Part shown: piece by piece, positions 61,566-64,000 of the stretch
How the letters are laid out: every line of letters begins with the position of its first letter
Numbering within the stretch: the first letter of the stretch is position 1
Source: Acidobacteriota bacterium
GTDB taxonomy: Bacteria; Acidobacteriota; Terriglobia; Terriglobales; Acidobacteriaceae
Length of the DNA stretch: 64,000 nucleotides
Reading direction: 5' to 3'
Assembly: GCA_021791875.1 (NCBI GenBank)
Contig: JAJYVU010000008.1
Coordinates: 34,290 to 98,289 of the forward strand
Position numbers and translations under genes: made by a program
The notes under the pieces: generated by a model
Told to the model about the DNA's origin: nothing
Seen by the model: only the letters and a program-made list of their open reading frames with translations
The model's database searches: none

Positions 61566-62501
61566 ATGCTTCTTCCAGAAATGCGGTTGGTGCAGTCAAG
61601 CATTGTCCTGGCCGAGGAACTTCACTTCTCCAGAGCCGCCGTGAGGCTGAGCGTGGATCAGTCCACACTTACGAAGCGGATCCTCGAATTGGAGGGCCTG
61701 CTTGACGTTCGCCTCTTCGAGCGAAATCACCAAGTGGTCGAACTAACAGACGCTGGCGCAAAGTTTGTCGAGCACGCGCGCAAGGGGGTCGCCCATATTG
61801 AAGACGCCGTGACAGCCGCCAGGGCCGTGCCACGGGGAGCAGAAAATGTTCTCAACATCGGGCGATCAGCATACGCCGATCCATGGCTGGCCTCTGTCAT
61901 TCGCTCTGTTCACTTGCCGCTTTATCCGGGGATTCGAATCAACTGGTCAAGCAGTTACTCCCATGAAGTGGCTCGCGATGTGGTCGGCGGAACGCTTGAT
62001 CTTGGGCTGACCACAGGAGTTCCCGAAATACGCAATCTCACTTGCCTCAAGCTGGCCGAGCATCCGTTTTACATCGCGATGTTGTCCCGTGACCCGCTGG
62101 CTGCGAATCGCGAGGTGCGGCTTGCCGAATTGCAAAGCCGCACATGGGTCATGTTTTCACGGCAAGTTAGCCCTTACATGTATGACGCGATCATGAGCGA
62201 AACGAAAAAGGCTGGCGTTGCCCCTTCCGACTTGCACCATGTCACCGGAGCTGTAGAGGCTGTTCCTCTGATTCTGGAATGCGGTGGACTCGCGTTTCTC
62301 ACTCGGACAGGCGCATGGCGTATCGCGCGGGACGGCATCACCATGCGTCCGCTCGTTGAAGAAAACCTGAAGCTCGTCACCCATCTCGCCGCCCGCGCAG
62401 ACACAAAATCCCGGCTGGTAAGAGAGTTCGTGAAGGCGACAGCGCGCAAGCTGGAGAGCCTGCGGAAACCAGTGCAGCCGCGATTGCCCCTGAGCGCCTG
62501 A
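61566..62501 (+). CDS. LysR-family transcriptional regulator
   Basis: The 311-residue product has an N-terminal winged HTH (LVQSSIVLAEELHFSRAAVRLSVDQSTLTKRILELEGLL in two parts: residues about 7-28 and 29-47) and a periplasmic-binding-like effector domain with the family piece RDVVGGTLDLGLTTG. ATG 61566 has GGAGGG 6 bp upstream; the open frame goes back to 61500 without family similarity. It lies in the presumed island between the HTH and a zinc-ribbon gene. The effector and targets are unknown; it could control the adjacent mercury gene, though merR is the usual mercury regulator. Confidence 0.88.
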   Translation: MLLPEMRLVQSSIVLAEELHFSRAAVRLSVDQSTLTKRILELEGLLDVRLFERNHQVVELTDAGAKFVEHARKGVAHIEDAVTAARAVPRGAENVLNIGRSAYADPWLASVIRSVHLPLYPGIRINWSSSYSHEVARDVVGGTLDLGLTTGVPEIRNLTCLKLAEHPFYIAMLSRDPLAANREVRLAELQSRTWVMFSRQVSPYMYDAIMSETKKAGVAPSDLHHVTGAVEAVPLILECGGLAFLTRTGAWRIARDGITMRPLVEENLKLVTHLAARADTKSRLVREFVKATARKLESLRKPVQPRLPLSA

Positions 62502-62530
62502 CGGATGAGCAGGCGCTTTATCGAATTGCT

Positions 62531-62719
62531 TCAGGCTGGTAAATCCCTAATCTCAATGTTCAAAGGACCTTCGGTGCCGCATTTCGGGCAATGCACAATC
62601 CCTGAACTGATCTCCCTGTCTCCAACCTCTTCTCGCTTTCGTGCGTGGCCGCATTGGCTACAGATGTGGAGATGAACCAGGCTAGAGTCATTCTCATCCA
62701 AGGTATCTTCATTGTTCAT
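62531..62719 (-). CDS. Small zinc-ribbon protein
   Basis: The 62-residue product has two CxxC pairs, Cys20/Cys23 and Cys44/Cys47, separated by a charged loop with REEVGDREISSGI, which is the plan of a treble-clef or zinc-ribbon fold. An AGGAG sequence lies 10 bp before the ATG. No function is known to me. It converges on the LysR gene and is followed upstream by merA in the same direction after a 334-bp gap. Confidence 0.65.
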   Translation of the reverse strand: MNNEDTLDENDSSLVHLHICSQCGHARKREEVGDREISSGIVHCPKCGTEGPLNIEIRDLPA

Positions 62720-63053
62720 GACCTTAAAGCTCCTGCATCTTCAACAAAGGTCTTAATCCTTAAATGATTCATTCCATGTCCAAAAAGACTCGCTTTTCAC
62801 AACTCTTTAGCACGCAACTTTGGCGTTATGGCTGAACTAAACCAAGACGGCAGCTCAGGTCGGCCAGTATCACCGCTGCAACCGTTGAGCAAACGCCGAC
62901 TGACGCAGTATCCCCGTAAAGATTGTGTAGATTTCCGCAGGGGGAGCTCTCAACGGAAGAGACATTAAGCTCGGATAGGCGCCGCAGTGCTTGCCGCAAC
63001 AATGCAATCCTCAGATGTGAAACTATGATCGCCCCTGTTTTCGAGTATTTAAC
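62720..63053. other. Intergenic stretch between zinc-ribbon gene and merA (334 bp)
   Basis: Nothing certain is seen. A 46-codon ORF on the plus strand (62828-62968) has no ribosome site and no family. No terminator-like hairpin follows the merA stop. Confidence 0.4.

Positions 63054-64000
<947 letters not shown>

Noticed and set aside
62828..62968. 46-codon plus-strand ORF before merA
   Set aside because: No ribosome site, no family and an unusual composition. It may be debris, so it is not listed as a gene.

Overview
The window reads as a GC-rich chromosome segment from an acidobacterium, probably class Terriglobia (Acidobacteriaceae). The best evidence is a PadR regulator followed by a very long MacB/FtsX-type permease, the family pair known as acidobacterial PadR and ADOP (acidobacterial duplicated orphan permease). 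Several exported Gly/Tyr-rich proteins and the style of the integrase fit the same group. No rRNA or tRNA gene and no CRISPR array was seen. The only recognised RNA gene is ssrA (tmRNA). The genus cannot be fixed from the sequence alone.

Region 1 (1-13272) is the division and cell wall (dcw) cluster on the plus strand: mraY (cut by the left edge), murD, ftsW, a SAM methyltransferase, murG, then murC, ftsQ, ftsA, ftsZ and a small exported, extremely basic protein whose start overlaps the ftsZ stop. Between murG and murC lie three minus-strand genes for exported low-complexity proteins; two of them are tandem duplicates. Region 2 (13387-21848) holds an RCK-type potassium channel with a non-canonical pore filter, a tightly coupled ABC exporter plus two-component operon, a family 3 glycoside hydrolase, a YlxP-like protein and two envelope-associated proteins.

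Region 3 (21996-33543) is almost all minus strand. It contains a double GNAT protein, an ArnT-like glycosyltransferase, nrnA and rbfA, a small lipoprotein, malQ, a SurA/PpiD-like foldase, a Tat-exported metallophosphoesterase and a BON-domain surface protein. Two copies of a MITE-like repeat of about 120 bp sit at the 3' ends of two genes here. Region 4 (33729-40219) encodes glucose-6-phosphate isomerase, a phosphohexomutase, mannose-1-phosphate guanylyltransferase and mannose-6-phosphate isomerase, which together give a route from hexose phosphate to GDP-mannose, followed by an exported beta-propeller protein. Region 5 (40557-50000) has an HpnI/ceramide-glucosyltransferase-like enzyme facing a radical SAM protein, a second GT39 enzyme overlapping asnB, an unrecognised protein and a FadN-type beta-oxidation enzyme.

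Region 6 (50189-58983) has an unrecognised membrane protein, glmU, an ECF-like sigma factor divergent from an HD-GYP response regulator, a pterin dehydratase, and the PadR-ADOP pair behind a promoter that contains a 10-bp dyad. Region 7 (59008-64000) starts with a candidate small structured RNA that has its own promoter and terminator, followed by ssrA. Directly after the ssrA 3' end come a tyrosine recombinase, an excisionase-like HTH protein, a LysR regulator, a small zinc-ribbon protein and the 3' part of mercuric reductase (merA). This looks like the left end of a genomic island integrated at ssrA that carries mercury resistance and continues past the right edge.
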